A stretch of 64,000 bases of DNA from CAUZIZ01 sp965219855 (GTDB lineage Bacteria > Acidobacteriota > UBA6911 > RPQK01 > JAJDTT01), in assembly GCA_965219855.1 (NCBI GenBank), contig CBDCOR010000013.1:62001-126000 (forward strand), written 5' to 3'. This document shows positions 10,251 through 19,470 of the stretch, one piece after another. Position 1 is the stretch's first letter. Each line of letters starts with the position of its first letter. Under the pieces are notes generated by a model that did no database searches, had not been told where the DNA came from, and was given only the letters and a program-made list of their open reading frames with translations. Made by a program: the position numbers and the translations under genes.

Positions 10251-11997
10251 CGAAGTCGGAATCGGCCAAGACCTTCTGAGCGTGCCGGGCAGAGCAGGGA
10301 TCTTCCTGTCTCAGCACACCGAGGAGAAGTTTCAAGGGCTCACACTCATCGGCGTTTCTGGCGAACAGATAGTCCCCTCGCCGCCGCGCTAAAACCCGGG
10401 TCGGAACCAGGGGATTAACTCTTCCCTCGAGCCTGGCGGTCGACCCGTCTATACGACTCGATTTTCCCGTCAGGACTTGCGGTTGGTCTGACGCCGGAAG
10501 GGTGAAAGTCCGATCCTCTCCATAGCTGCTGCCGCGGCTGTTGGTTGCCACCAGCCGGTAGTGACTGGTCTCACCCGGCCTCACACCGTAGAGATCGGTA
10601 TTGACATGGTAGACATCGTCATCGGGGATCATGGTAGCGCCCCTGCCGAAGACCTCGATTTCCCCCAATCCCCAGTGGTGACTCTGGTAGCCGGAAGAGA
10701 GACGAACTTTCAAATATCGTGCCTTGGTAGCAAGTCCCTGCTCCACGACAAAGGCAAAATTGGGGCCGCGAGCTCTTTTTTCCGGAAGGGATCGTTTCAG
10801 TATCGATTGATAGGAGTTGCCATCCGCCGAGACCAGAACCTCCACGTCCTTTCCCGGCGACTTGGGATTTTGGTGCAGCTGAACCGTATCGACCGTGACC
10901 TCAGATTCGAAGGAGTAGGTGAATTCCTGGGGACCGGAGGGATTCTCCTGAGTCTTCCACATCCGTTCATCGCCGTGCCGCCATCCGTCCGTCAGGGTTG
11001 CGGGATCCGCTCGTGAATCTCGGGGCCAGTCGATCAGCTTCCCTCCGTTACTGGGAAAGACCAGAGACTCATTGCGATAGGCGACTTCGAACTCATCGAA
11101 ATCGATCGATCCAGTAGGAGGATTGTGCGGGTCGACAAAGGCCAGGAGATGGAAAAAATTGCAGTTGAGATGGCCCTGAGCCTGGTCAATGGGCCAATAT
11201 GAATAGTACTTGCGCCCGTCCGAACCCAGGTTGCTCCCCCCATATGTCCATTGAGTGGTGTCATTGAGAAGCCGGTACTCGACCCGATTCCAATTGCCGT
11301 CCCGGAGATGGTCGGTCAGCGTAAATCCGGTATAGCCCCAATTGGCCCGTTTGAAGACGCCGCGCTGATTCCCCGCCTCGATGTTGATCTGACTCTGGGT
11401 CCACCAGATCAGCTCGGAACCGTTCGGCCTCCAGTCATTTCCGCGGACCCAGAGACTGACTCGGGCATCCCTGAAATCGGGATCGCCGCCACCCAGGTAG
11501 GCGCTCTTGTAGACCGGTCCCGAATAGAAGAACTTGGCCAGATGGAGGACTCCCGCCATCCTGTGGTTGTAGTCGTTCAGGGTGGTCGGCTCGGAAACCC
11601 TCAAGAATCCATTAGAGTGACCGCCGATCGGGTGCTGCGACTGCTCCACGCCCCACGTCGTCCACCCTCCGGGGCCCTCATCCCAGTTTTCCTGGTAGTA
11701 CGCCGCCAGGCGCGGGGGAAGCTCACGGGCAGGCGTCCTCTTTCCGTAGGCGGTCGAGTTTCCATATTCGAAATAGTAGTGAGTCGCCACCGCGTGCGGA
11801 TTCACGCTGCCATTGACCGTAATGGCTGCAGTGCCCAGAGCACTGGCCGACCCCGTAGCAACTGTGGGAAGCCCAGAGAAGGGGCCGCAGGCGGAAGCGA
11901 GAAGAACAACAAACATCAAGAGGACCGCCCTGAGAGAGGAGAGTGAGCAGTGAGCAGTGAGCAGTACCAGAAACAACTGAAGCCAACAGAGCCGCAC
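10251..11997 (-). pseudogene. FN3/discoidin-type lipoprotein, 3' end lost by inversion and IS21
   Basis: Secreted protein with a hydrophobic leader and lipobox (V-V-L-L-A-S-A-C); the lipoprotein start may be ATG 11916 or a nearby alternative codon rather than ATG 11997, because the first 25 codons lie in a simple repeat. An FN3-like unit (H-Y-Y-F-E-Y-G-N-S-T-A-Y-G) is followed by a concanavalin-like jelly-roll region (about residues 95-300), a discoidin-like segment ending R-Y-L-K-V-R-L-S-S-G-Y, and a second FN3 (H-Y-R-L-V-A-T-N-S-R-G). Homologous sequence ends at E-G-R-V-N-P near 10410; the remaining codons to 10251 look unrelated and the frame then runs into IS21. The missing FN3 end matches 2055-2294. 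Probably a carbohydrate-binding surface protein. Confidence 0.65.
11940..11964. repeat. tandem 7-bp repeat (GTGAGCA)
   Basis: Three to four copies of GTGAGCA/TGAGCAG in the 5' end of the lipoprotein frame. The same unit occurs in reverse orientation at 28455-28490. Confidence 0.8.
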
Positions 11998-12112
11998 GCG
12001 GCTTGACCCGTTAGCGATATGGGACCAAATCCCGAGGAGAATGCGGACAACAACAGAATCTTCAGGGTCCCCGGGCAGGGTTTCTTACTGGAGGAGAGCG
12101 TTGATCCGACTG

Positions 12113-13624
12113 TCATGGAGCACCATCAGTCTTTGCGAAGCGGAAGGAAAAGAGTTTGGAGTGGGACATCAGCAACCGCAGCTTGATCTTTCGGCTCTCC
12201 AGAGAGGAAAGATCTGACTTGCCGTCCCAACTGGCTAGCTGGCTGACCGAATCTCCGTGCAGCGGATCCGAGCGACCCGCTTCGAAGCCCGGCAGTGGTA
12301 CGCTCATGACGTCAAGCAGCTCCACCCGTATCCGGCCCCGAGAGGCATCGGCGTTGATCAACAGCTGCTTTCCGCGACACACAAAAGGCTTCGTGATAAC
12401 GACTCCCTCGGGGGCGTCGCTGTCGAGAGACACCAGGCCGTCGCGCCTGACCATCGCCAGGCCTCCGTACCCCCGTCTCTCTTTCAACCACGACTGCTGG
12501 GCCAAGGGGACGGGAGTGTCCCCGTGTGGGTGAGTTCCGAGTTGGACGTCCTGCTTCGTCAGCGCGTGGGCCTCGTTCTCAGCGGCATAGTAGACCCAGA
12601 TTTCATCCTCTCTGATGACGGGCTCCAACGCGATCAGGACATGGGAATCGAAGTGATCCGGCAAACCGTAGCTGAGAATCGGATGGCGCCGATCGCTGCG
12701 GCGCCAGCCGATTCCATCCCGGCTGTGGGCCAGCTGGACATCGATCATCAGAGAGTTGGGGTGGTACACCCAGAGGAAACCGAAATAGACCTCTCGGTCG
12801 CGGAAGACAGACATTCCGTAGAGCTGTGTGCCGGGCGGATCTCCCTCATCCGGCACCAGAACGGGGTTGGGGATCTTCCAGTCGATGAAGTCGGTGCTCT
12901 CAGAGCGGCCTATGTCTCGGAAGCCGCTGCTTGGCCTCATGTAGGACACGTATTTCCCAGCCTTTTCGTCCCATCCAAAGAGGGTGTGGGTATCTCCGAT
13001 GCCCCAATGAAGCGTGACCCCGCCAGCAGTCAGAAGCGGATTCCCTGGATACGGGTCCCAACGCAACCCATCCGCCGAGAAGCCAACGCAAATGCCCTCG
13101 GGCCCGTCAGGGGTGGCCCGGCCATAGCGCAAGGCCTTGAATCGGTGGGACGGGTCCTTTTCTGCAACATCCATCAAGACCCTTCCGCCTGCACCGGGAA
13201 GGAGATTGTTTCGGCGGGAGCCCCGAAAGTCTACCAACCCCAGCTCGGGCTTTTTCCAGGCAATCCCATCTTGGGAAGTGGCATAGGCCCAGCGGCTTTG
13301 CCTCTGATGAGGATTCCGGCGCTCCTCCATCGTCCCGTACCACATCTTGAAAAGCCCCTCCGAGTCATCGTAGAGCACGGTCGAGGGCATGGCGTACTGC
13401 CCCTCCCAGGGACGGTCGGGCCGCAGGATGGGGTTTGCCGGATGCTTTTGCAAGGCGTTGACTCGTCTCTCGACTGCCTCTCGGACCTCGATGGCAAAGT
13501 CATCCACCAGCAGCTGGGTGTGGGTACCGATCTCGATCGACTGTCCCTGGGGTGAGGGCTGCTCAGGGCTGCAACCCATTCCCAGAAACACGATCACCAG
13601 AACTGAATAGGTCCCTTGTCTCAA
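12113..13624 (-). CDS. five-bladed-propeller glycosidase-like lipoprotein
   Basis: About 503 residues. The frame is open upstream to 13828, but the TTG at 13624 starts a proper lipoprotein signal (S-V-L-V-I-V-F-L-G-M-G-C) and is preferred. The body has the hallmarks of GH32/GH43-like propellers of this group: T-Q-L-L-V-D-D-F-A-I-E, R-P-W-E-G-Q-Y, F-K-M-W-Y-G-T, Y-A-T-S-Q-D-G-I-A-W-K-K-P-E-L-G, F-S-A-D-G-L-R-W, and a C-terminal beta-sandwich ending F-S-F-R-F. Paralogues are at 17999 (broken) and 25738 (intact). Probably an exported enzyme or binding protein for plant- or algal-type glycans; substrate unknown. Confidence 0.75.
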   Translation of the reverse strand: MRQGTYSVLVIVFLGMGCSPEQPSPQGQSIEIGTHTQLLVDDFAIEVREAVERRVNALQKHPANPILRPDRPWEGQYAMPSTVLYDDSEGLFKMWYGTMEERRNPHQRQSRWAYATSQDGIAWKKPELGLVDFRGSRRNNLLPGAGGRVLMDVAEKDPSHRFKALRYGRATPDGPEGICVGFSADGLRWDPYPGNPLLTAGGVTLHWGIGDTHTLFGWDEKAGKYVSYMRPSSGFRDIGRSESTDFIDWKIPNPVLVPDEGDPPGTQLYGMSVFRDREVYFGFLWVYHPNSLMIDVQLAHSRDGIGWRRSDRRHPILSYGLPDHFDSHVLIALEPVIREDEIWVYYAAENEAHALTKQDVQLGTHPHGDTPVPLAQQSWLKERRGYGGLAMVRRDGLVSLDSDAPEGVVITKPFVCRGKQLLINADASRGRIRVELLDVMSVPLPGFEAGRSDPLHGDSVSQLASWDGKSDLSSLESRKIKLRLLMSHSKLFSFRFAKTDGAP

Positions 13625-14043
13625 TGGGTTGTGGTCCCTTGGCCAAGAGTCTTGCAGAAGCGAAAGCAGCAGCCCGCTGTCCCTATGACAGGTCAACTGT
13701 GGCGCAGCAATCAACCCACCTGTAGTCTCCCCAATGTACTGCGCCGAATCCGGGGTTGCAAATCGTTCGGAGAACGAGGATTGATCCCGCCCACAGGGTT
13801 GATGACTGCGCGGACACTGACGAGCCACTCGTAACGGCCAAAACCTACGTGCCGGGCCGCGATGCAGTGGAGCGATGTGATGTAGCTCTTTCGTCAGCCG
13901 CCCATTCGTACACGAGCTTAGCGTATGACTCTCACATCTGCAACGCCGACGGAAACGAGGCGTTCAGGGACGCCAGAGACAAGGGGTGCTCATTTCAAGA
14001 CCGCTTTCTACGCAGCCTGCCGCCGTGCTAACCTAAAGGAGTT
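13625..14043. other. no gene recognised
   Basis: Upstream of the glycosidase-like gene on one side and of tRNA-Pro on the other. Short open frames here show no family resemblance or ribosome binding sites. It presumably holds the promoters of both neighbours. Confidence 0.5.
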
Positions 14044-14120
14044 CGGGGCATGGCGCAGCCTGGTAGCGCGCCTGCTTTGGGAGCAGGAAGTCGGGGGTTC
14101 AAATCCCTCTGCCCCGACCA
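14044..14120 (+). tRNA. tRNA-Pro (anticodon UGG)
   Basis: A 77-nt cloverleaf with acceptor CGGGGCA/TGCCCCG, anticodon stem CCTGC/GCAGG around loop TTTGGGA (anticodon TGG), T-loop GGTTCAAATC and an encoded CCA at 14118-14120. Confidence 0.95.
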
Positions 14121-14400
14121 ATCTTTTCAATAGTTTACGGCGATTCCTCAGGGCGAGCTTGTTGAAATGTGGGGATTTCAACAGCTACAGATTTGACTAC
14201 ATTGCCCTCTACCGGCAACCAGTTGCTCTGCCAGTCTGCACCTGAAACGCCCGACATTCCAAGCAGTTGCGCACAGCTTCACCCATCCCCAAACCTTGGG
14301 AGACCACCTGCTTCCGGGGCGGGCCGAGTTAGCCCGCAGTCGGCGACAATTGTTGTGGAGTCAGATCCAAGAAGGAAAGTTGACATCGAGCATCCCGGCA

Positions 14401-14743
14401 CTGTCAAGTTAACGCAGGGTCGTTGGCGACAATGCCTGGATGCGATCACATTACCAGCGCCACCGATTCCCTCCTGAGATCATCAGCTACGCTGTCTGGC
14501 TGTACCATCGGTTCACTCTCAGCTTCCGCGATGTTGAGGACTTGCTCGCCGAGAGAGGAATCCAGGTTTCGTACGAGGCGATTCGCTACTGGTGTCTGAA
14601 GTTCGGTCCCCAATACACTCGAGGTATTAGAAGAAAACAAGGTAGACTCGGTGACATCTGGCATGTCGACGAACTCTTCATCAGGATCCGCGGACAACGT
14701 TTCATTGTGGAGTCTTGCGTTCTGATCCCGTTAACTTGACAGC
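14401..14743 (+). mobile_element. miniature IS6-like element with 14-bp terminal inverted repeats
   Basis: Perfect inverted repeats CTGTCAAGTTAACG (14401-14414) and CGTTAACTTGACAG (14730-14743) bound only 343 bp, far less than a full IS6 (about 800 bp). The interior codes for the first part of an IS6 transposase, so this is an internally deleted, non-autonomous derivative. No clear 8-bp target duplication is seen in the flanks. Confidence 0.75.
14440..14739 (+). pseudogene. IS6-family transposase, N-terminal 95 residues
   Basis: Begins H-Y-Q-R-H-R-F-P-P-E-I-I-S-Y-A-V-W-L-Y, continues through the helix-turn-helix (L-S-F-R-D-V-E-D-L-L-A-E-R-G) to the first catalytic Asp (W-H-V-D-E-L-F-I-R-I-R-G), then jumps directly into the right terminal repeat, where the frame stops. 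The second Asp and the Glu are missing, so it cannot be active; its ends might still be mobilised by a full copy elsewhere. Confidence 0.85.
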
Positions 14744-14744
14744 G

Positions 14745-14960
14745 CCCGGCTAGTGCCTCCCAGATAGGTAGAGTAGAGTAAAGACGAGCCGGCGGAATCG
14801 ATTTTGGCGATAAAGGCGTCGCGGAAGCCGGCATACGCTGGCTGAAAGGGATTAGCGGTGGGAAAATTGGTTGAGAGAGTGGCCACCGTCACAAAGCCGT
14901 TGCCGGCGCTGTCTAGGGCAATTCCGCCGCCAAACTCATCGCCACTGCCAAACCCTTCGC
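14745..14960 (-). pseudogene. SBBP-repeat beta-propeller fragment
   Basis: Minus-strand frame with one classic SBBP unit: G-G-G-I-A-L-D-S-A-G-N-G-F-V-T-V-A-T, then N-F-P-T-A-N-P-F-Q-P-A-Y, D-A-F-I-A-K-I-D-S-A-G and Y-S-T-Y-L-G-G. SBBP proteins are large secreted propellers common in Acidobacteriota. No start and no further repeats remain; it abuts the mini IS6 on one side and an oppositely oriented SBBP N-terminus on the other. Confidence 0.75.
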
Positions 14961-14961
14961 A

Positions 14962-15103
14962 CTTGAGAGTTACGCTAGGCTGCCAATGGGCTTCGAAGCC
15001 AACCACGGTCAAACCGACAGCCGAGTTAAATTCCTTTCGCGGGGACAAGGGTACACCCTGTTCTTAACCCCTACCGAGACGGTGTTCTGTTTCCGCAGGC
15101 TCA
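14962..15103 (+). pseudogene. SBBP-protein N-terminal fragment
   Basis: Plus-strand frame L-P-M-G-F-E-A-N-H-G-Q-T-D-S-R-V-K-F, then G-Y-T-L-F-L-T-P-T-E-T-V, the conserved beginning of mature SBBP-repeat proteins (normally L-P-L-S-F-E-A-N-x-G-Q-T). The signal peptide and everything after about 50 residues are missing. It faces away from the minus-strand SBBP fragment, so two pieces of one gene, or of two paralogues, have been joined head to head. Confidence 0.7.
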
Positions 15104-15182
15104 GCCAAGATGATGTTCATTCCTTTTCCCCGAAACACGCCAGATTTTGGGAGGCTGAATTAAATTACAGCGCAAAGGCGAA

Positions 15183-17723
15183 GTGAAGCCGAGCCGATCT
15201 CCTCGACCCTCTATGCTGTTCCTCCACCTAGTCACACTCTGGGCTTTCGCTATAGCCCAGCCGCTTTATGACCTCTTGGGCCAAAATCCGGAGTTCTTTC
15301 TGGTGCGCCGAACCGATGGTTTCCAGCTCGGACTCATCGTAGCCGTCCTGAGTTGGTTGCTTCCTTCGCTGTTGGGCTTGCTCGTACTGATCCTCTTCCG
15401 GGTCAGTCGACGAATGGCTAGATTCTCCTATGGCACCGTCTTCATTCTCCTGGTTGCACTGCTTCTAATGGCTGCGCTCAAGCAGATCCAATCGGATTTC
15501 CACGTTGGGACCCTGTTGGCTATTGTCTTCTTGGGAGCTGTCTCTGTCGGCCTCTATCATCGTTTCTACCCAGTGCAGCTGTTCCTTACCTTTGCATCAC
15601 CGGGAACTGTAGTAATTCCACTCTTGTTCCTGGGTTTTTCGCCGATGACAGCTTTATTCAGTAGGAGACCGCCAACTCCCTCGGCTCCTCCGCTAAGCGT
15701 GGTCGAATCCAGCCGCCCCCCGATCGTGATGCTGGTCTTCGATGAGCTTCCTCTCTTTTCGCTGTTGGACGGCAATGGAAACATCGATGCAACCAGGTTC
15801 CCTAACTTTTCCGAGCTCGCAAGGCAGGCAACCTGGTACAAGAATGCCACCACAGTCGCCGAGTCCACCCACTTCGCTCTGGCAGGTTTGCTCAGCGGCG
15901 TCTATCCCGCTTCCCAGAGTGTGGCTTCGCACCACCAATATCCCAACAACCTGTTCACACTGCTAGCCGGAACCCATGAGCTGAACGTTTTCGAATCGAT
16001 CACTCAGCTTTGTCCACCCGAACTCTGCCCTCGGGATAACGGTGACAACACCTTAGTCAGACGCATGACTTCGATTCTCAAAGACCTGACCATCGTCTAC
16101 GGGCACTTGACGCTTCCGGAGCAGCTTGCGCTGAAGCTTCCCGATATCCGGAATGTTTGGATGCTGGGACGCAGCCCCTTCTTGCGACATTCTCATTTTG
16201 AAGAGTTTCTTGAAAGCTTGGGTCGTGCCAAGATGCCAAGGCTTCACTTCTATCACTCACCGCTTCCCCATTATCCGTGGAATTACCTGCCTTCAGGAAA
16301 GAGATATTCATCCTACAGCCGCCGTGAGGTGTTTTTTGAAGGGCAACGGTGGAGCAAGTCGGAAGCTGTGGTGCAACATGCCTTTCAACGCTACCTGCTA
16401 CAACTTGGGTACGCGGATCGTGTGCTGGGGAAACTGATGAGGCGCCTTCGGCAAACGGGACTCTTTGACCGTGTTCTGTTTGTTGTCCTCGCCGATCATG
16501 GAATGGCCTTTCGGCCGGGGGGGAGTCGTCGTCACGCTGACCAGCATAACCTTTCTGAGATCATGTCAGTCCCTTTGCTCGTGCGCTTCCCAGGACAGGT
16601 GGAAGGCAGCGTAAGCTCTGCCAACGCTGAGCTAGTCGATCTGGTGCCCACGATCGTCGACGTTGTGAACGTGCCCTTGACCTGGGAGGTGGACGGAGTC
16701 TCGCTACTCTCGGATACATCCTCCCAAGGAGAGCAAAGAAGGATCTTAAGAGAAAACGTAGTGACGCCGCTGGTGCGCTCTCAGAAAGCGACTCAATTCC
16801 GCAAGGGGGTGTGCCTCCAAGGGCGGATGCATTCGATCGGAACAGGCAACCTAGTGGGTGCGCTGCGTGGTTTTGAGAAGACGGAAAAATCAGTAGAACT
16901 TTGGGGAGCGGCCGGGGATCCGATTGCAGGCGAACCAGCCGAGGCCATCTTGGTGTTCCTCAACGGGCAGCTGGTTCAGCAATCCCCCGTTGGAGAGGGG
17001 AGGCCGTATGTTGCTGCCTACTTCAAGAATCCTAGGCTGTATGCCTCCGGCTTTCGCTTTCGTTTGAAAAGCGAGCTCATAGAGCACAGACAGACTCCCA
17101 TTATCCAACTCTTTGCGTCCAAGGGAGACCACTTCGGGAAGCTGATTTATCCCCCGGACTATCCCTGGCATGAGAGTCCGCAGCCAGCCAAGGGACCCAG
17201 AACCTACGCCTCCTCCTGCGACCCTGAAGCCAGCACCTCTTACCTCGTCCAAGAAGCTGCGGGAGAAGTGCAGGCGGAACCTTCGGCTGAGGACGAAGGC
17301 TTCTTTGACAAACTGAAAGAACGAGCAGCCAAGTCCGGTTCGGAGCTGCTGATCCCACCTCTGGCCTTCTCGGGACTGCTGGGGGTGCGCGAAGACGAGT
17401 TAGAGATCCAGAAGAGCAGCTTTCAGGTTGAACTCGAAGCCCCCGAGCTTTGCAGCTCGGTCGATCCAGAAGGCACTTTTATCCCAGCTGAAGTTGCGGG
17501 CAAGATCGTGGAGAGCCGGGACATTCCCACAGGCGCACAACTTCTGGTGGTCTTGAATGGGGTTGTGTCCAATATCGTCCCCCTTTTTCAGGATGTCGAC
17601 GGCCAGATGCGCTTTCTCGCCGTTCTCCCGGAGAGGTCTTTTGCCAAGGGATCCAATCGCCTAAGCTTCTACTTGATCTGGAAGATCGGAGATCAGATCC
17701 GTCTCGCTTCAACTACTGCCTGA
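15183..17723 (+). CDS. membrane-anchored sulfatase/phosphatase-superfamily protein
   Basis: 846 residues from GTG 15183 (ATG 15213 is a good alternative). The N-terminal 165 residues form about five membrane spans; then a catalytic-type domain of the alkaline phosphatase/sulfatase fold begins P-I-V-M-L-V-F-D-E-L-P, with N-A-T-T-V-A-E-S-T-H-F-A-L-A-G-L-L-S-G where the nucleophile sits (Ser/Thr, not a Cys-x-P-x-R sulfatase motif) and V-L-A-D-H-G-M-A-F later. The last 250 residues are beta-rich. Layout resembles lipid or glycan phosphotransferases more than true sulfatases, but the donor and acceptor are unknown. Intact and unlinked to neighbours. Confidence 0.75.
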   Translation: MKPSRSPRPSMLFLHLVTLWAFAIAQPLYDLLGQNPEFFLVRRTDGFQLGLIVAVLSWLLPSLLGLLVLILFRVSRRMARFSYGTVFILLVALLLMAALKQIQSDFHVGTLLAIVFLGAVSVGLYHRFYPVQLFLTFASPGTVVIPLLFLGFSPMTALFSRRPPTPSAPPLSVVESSRPPIVMLVFDELPLFSLLDGNGNIDATRFPNFSELARQATWYKNATTVAESTHFALAGLLSGVYPASQSVASHHQYPNNLFTLLAGTHELNVFESITQLCPPELCPRDNGDNTLVRRMTSILKDLTIVYGHLTLPEQLALKLPDIRNVWMLGRSPFLRHSHFEEFLESLGRAKMPRLHFYHSPLPHYPWNYLPSGKRYSSYSRREVFFEGQRWSKSEAVVQHAFQRYLLQLGYADRVLGKLMRRLRQTGLFDRVLFVVLADHGMAFRPGGSRRHADQHNLSEIMSVPLLVRFPGQVEGSVSSANAELVDLVPTIVDVVNVPLTWEVDGVSLLSDTSSQGEQRRILRENVVTPLVRSQKATQFRKGVCLQGRMHSIGTGNLVGALRGFEKTEKSVELWGAAGDPIAGEPAEAILVFLNGQLVQQSPVGEGRPYVAAYFKNPRLYASGFRFRLKSELIEHRQTPIIQLFASKGDHFGKLIYPPDYPWHESPQPAKGPRTYASSCDPEASTSYLVQEAAGEVQAEPSAEDEGFFDKLKERAAKSGSELLIPPLAFSGLLGVREDELEIQKSSFQVELEAPELCSSVDPEGTFIPAEVAGKIVESRDIPTGAQLLVVLNGVVSNIVPLFQDVDGQMRFLAVLPERSFAKGSNRLSFYLIWKIGDQIRLASTTA

Positions 17724-17998
17724 ACTCAGAAGCAGACTTCTGGGAGATGGTGGTTCTTCAGGAGCCCGCCGTTCACGTTCTCTTGACAAAGAGGGACCCA
17801 TGCCGGCATAGGGAGCTAGTGGGAAGGACCTGGAAAAGGAATCTGCCGCCGACGACGGTCTCACCGACTTCGAAGGAATCACCGTGGCGTTACAGGGCGA
17901 TAGTGAGATTGAGACTGGTGGCGAAGTCGGCGCCGTCTCGTTGACGTACTCTCGAGGGGCTGATAGTTTTGATCCCAGTTCGAAAGGGTCGACTGCTA

Positions 17999-18705
17999 AT
18001 GGGGATAAGTCGATTGGCCGGATTGCGGTCTCATATGTATCTGGTTTCCCTGATTTGTCTGCTTGGACTGGAGGAGCCTTGCGCCGCGCAGAGTCGTGAT
18101 GACAATGAGCCCCTGAATCTGGGGTCGCGATTGGAGCTGTTCGTCGACGACTACCTCATCGAGTCCCTGACGGGGGTCGCTTTGAAGCTCCATTCACCGG
18201 TCGCTGCCGGCAAGGTGATCACTTTCGACAAACCCTGGGAAGGCGCCACCAGCGCCCAGGCCCTGGTCTTCGAGGATGAGGGTCTTTTTCGCATGTACTA
18301 TCGCGGGACCAGCCACGCCGGCTACTCAGTCCCCTCCCTGCTGAAACCTGGTGAAGCGATCGTCCCTCAGCATGTCCCTGTCGCCTGCTACGCGGAGAGC
18401 AGGGACGGCATCCACTGGAGTCGTCCCTCGCTGGGCCTCTTCGACTTTCAGGGCTCTAGCGACAACAACATTGTGTGGATGGGTGAGGGGGCCAGCAATT
18501 TTGCCCCATTCCGGGACACTCATCCGGCTGTGACTCCCACCCAGCAATACAAGGCCATCACCCGAGTCCGCCGGGAGGGCAAGCCGGTCCTGATAGCGCT
18601 GATCTCGGAGGATGGTATCCATTGGAGAAGAATGCAGGAGGACCCCATCATTACAGATGGCGCTTTCGATTCCCTGAATGTAGCCTTCTGGGACACTTGG
18701 CCTAG
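17999..18705 (+). pseudogene. five-bladed-propeller glycosidase-like protein, 3'-truncated
   Basis: ATG 17999 gives a signal peptide (M-Y-L-V-S-L-I-C-L-L-G-L) then the same family motifs as at 12113 and 25738: L-E-L-F-V-D-D-Y-L-I-E, K-P-W-E-G, F-R-M-Y-Y-R-G, Y-A-E-S-R-D-G-I-H-W, F-D-S-L-N-V-A-F-W-D. Around 18700 the similarity stops and the DNA becomes the antisense of a PSD1 gene, so the frame ends in junk at 18787. About 235 of an expected 450 or more residues remain; the C-terminal half is not seen elsewhere in the window. Confidence 0.75.
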
Positions 18706-18709
18706 AAAG

Positions 18710-18927
18710 GATCCATCCTCCAGCGGAAGGTATTTCTGGCCGCTGGTTGAAATCTCCTCAACCGCCGGTCGAAGCACGGTCCAGTAGGGTTGATTGTCCC
18801 GGACTTCGCCTTCCCATCGGTTCATTCGTTCTTGCCAGTCTGAAGTGTGGTGTTTGAGGTCGCTTTCAATTTCCCGGATCCGCGTGAAGATCTGGGTCCG
18901 CTTCATCAGCTCCGCCGGGGTGTAAAC
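18710..18927 (-). pseudogene. PSD1 (DUF1549/DUF1553) protein, continuation downstream of IS21
   Basis: Reads P-A-E-L-M-K-R-T-Q-I-F, then W-E-G-E-V, W-T-V-L-R-P-A and L-P-L-E-D-G-S-F-L, the segment linking DUF1549 to DUF1553 in PSD1 proteins. Taking out the IS21 copy and one GTGTAAA duplication fuses it in frame to the piece at 21833 (A-A-I-Y-T-P-A-E-L). It then ends at about 18710 against the truncated glycosidase gene; DUF1553 itself is lost. Confidence 0.75.
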
Positions 18928-19470
18928 TGTCGGGGGCCACTTCAAAAGCGGCCAGGCGGGGCCGGGTCAAAACCGGCCAGTGATTCAGTAGTTATATCCT
19001 CCGGTTCGAGTCATTTCAATCCCTTGTGAAGCCCTCCCCGCGAAGCGGGGGGAGGAGGCTTTGTTGTGTGTTCAGCCGTAGAAGCGGTGGGAACTGTGGG
19101 AAACTCCGTCCGGAGGAGTTTTCCAAGCGCTGTGGGAACGGTGGAAAAACTCGCCTCCTGGAGTCGTCTTCGCGAGGCAGCCGTTTTCCCACGGTTTCCA
19201 TAGCGCGGCAGTTTCCACGGCTTTCCGGGGGTGTTGGGGGAAACTCGAGAAGCCTGGCTTCCATGGTCTCTGCTTGGTTTCAACGACACGGCTTCTTCCT
19301 GGCTTCCTTTTTTCAAAAAACATTCGCTCAGAGGCCCCTCAAGCAATGAGCTCTGCCCCACCCTGTCCTGACCCCTCCCTCGGAGCGGGCAATCTACGAA
19401 GCCTGGGGCTGAGTCCCAGGGTCTGCGAGTAGGGGACAAGCCCGCACTCACAGCACTCGCCTCGCAGGTG

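Noticed and set aside
10251..10410. Extra 50 residues (G-D-Y-L-F-A-R-N) at the end of the FN3 lipoprotein frame, resembling an ISAs1 transposase scrap
   Set aside because: Similarity too short to call; treated as non-homologous filler at the inversion breakpoint.
12257..13555. 432-codon plus-strand frame over the glycosidase-like gene
   Set aside because: Antisense of a gene with clear family motifs.
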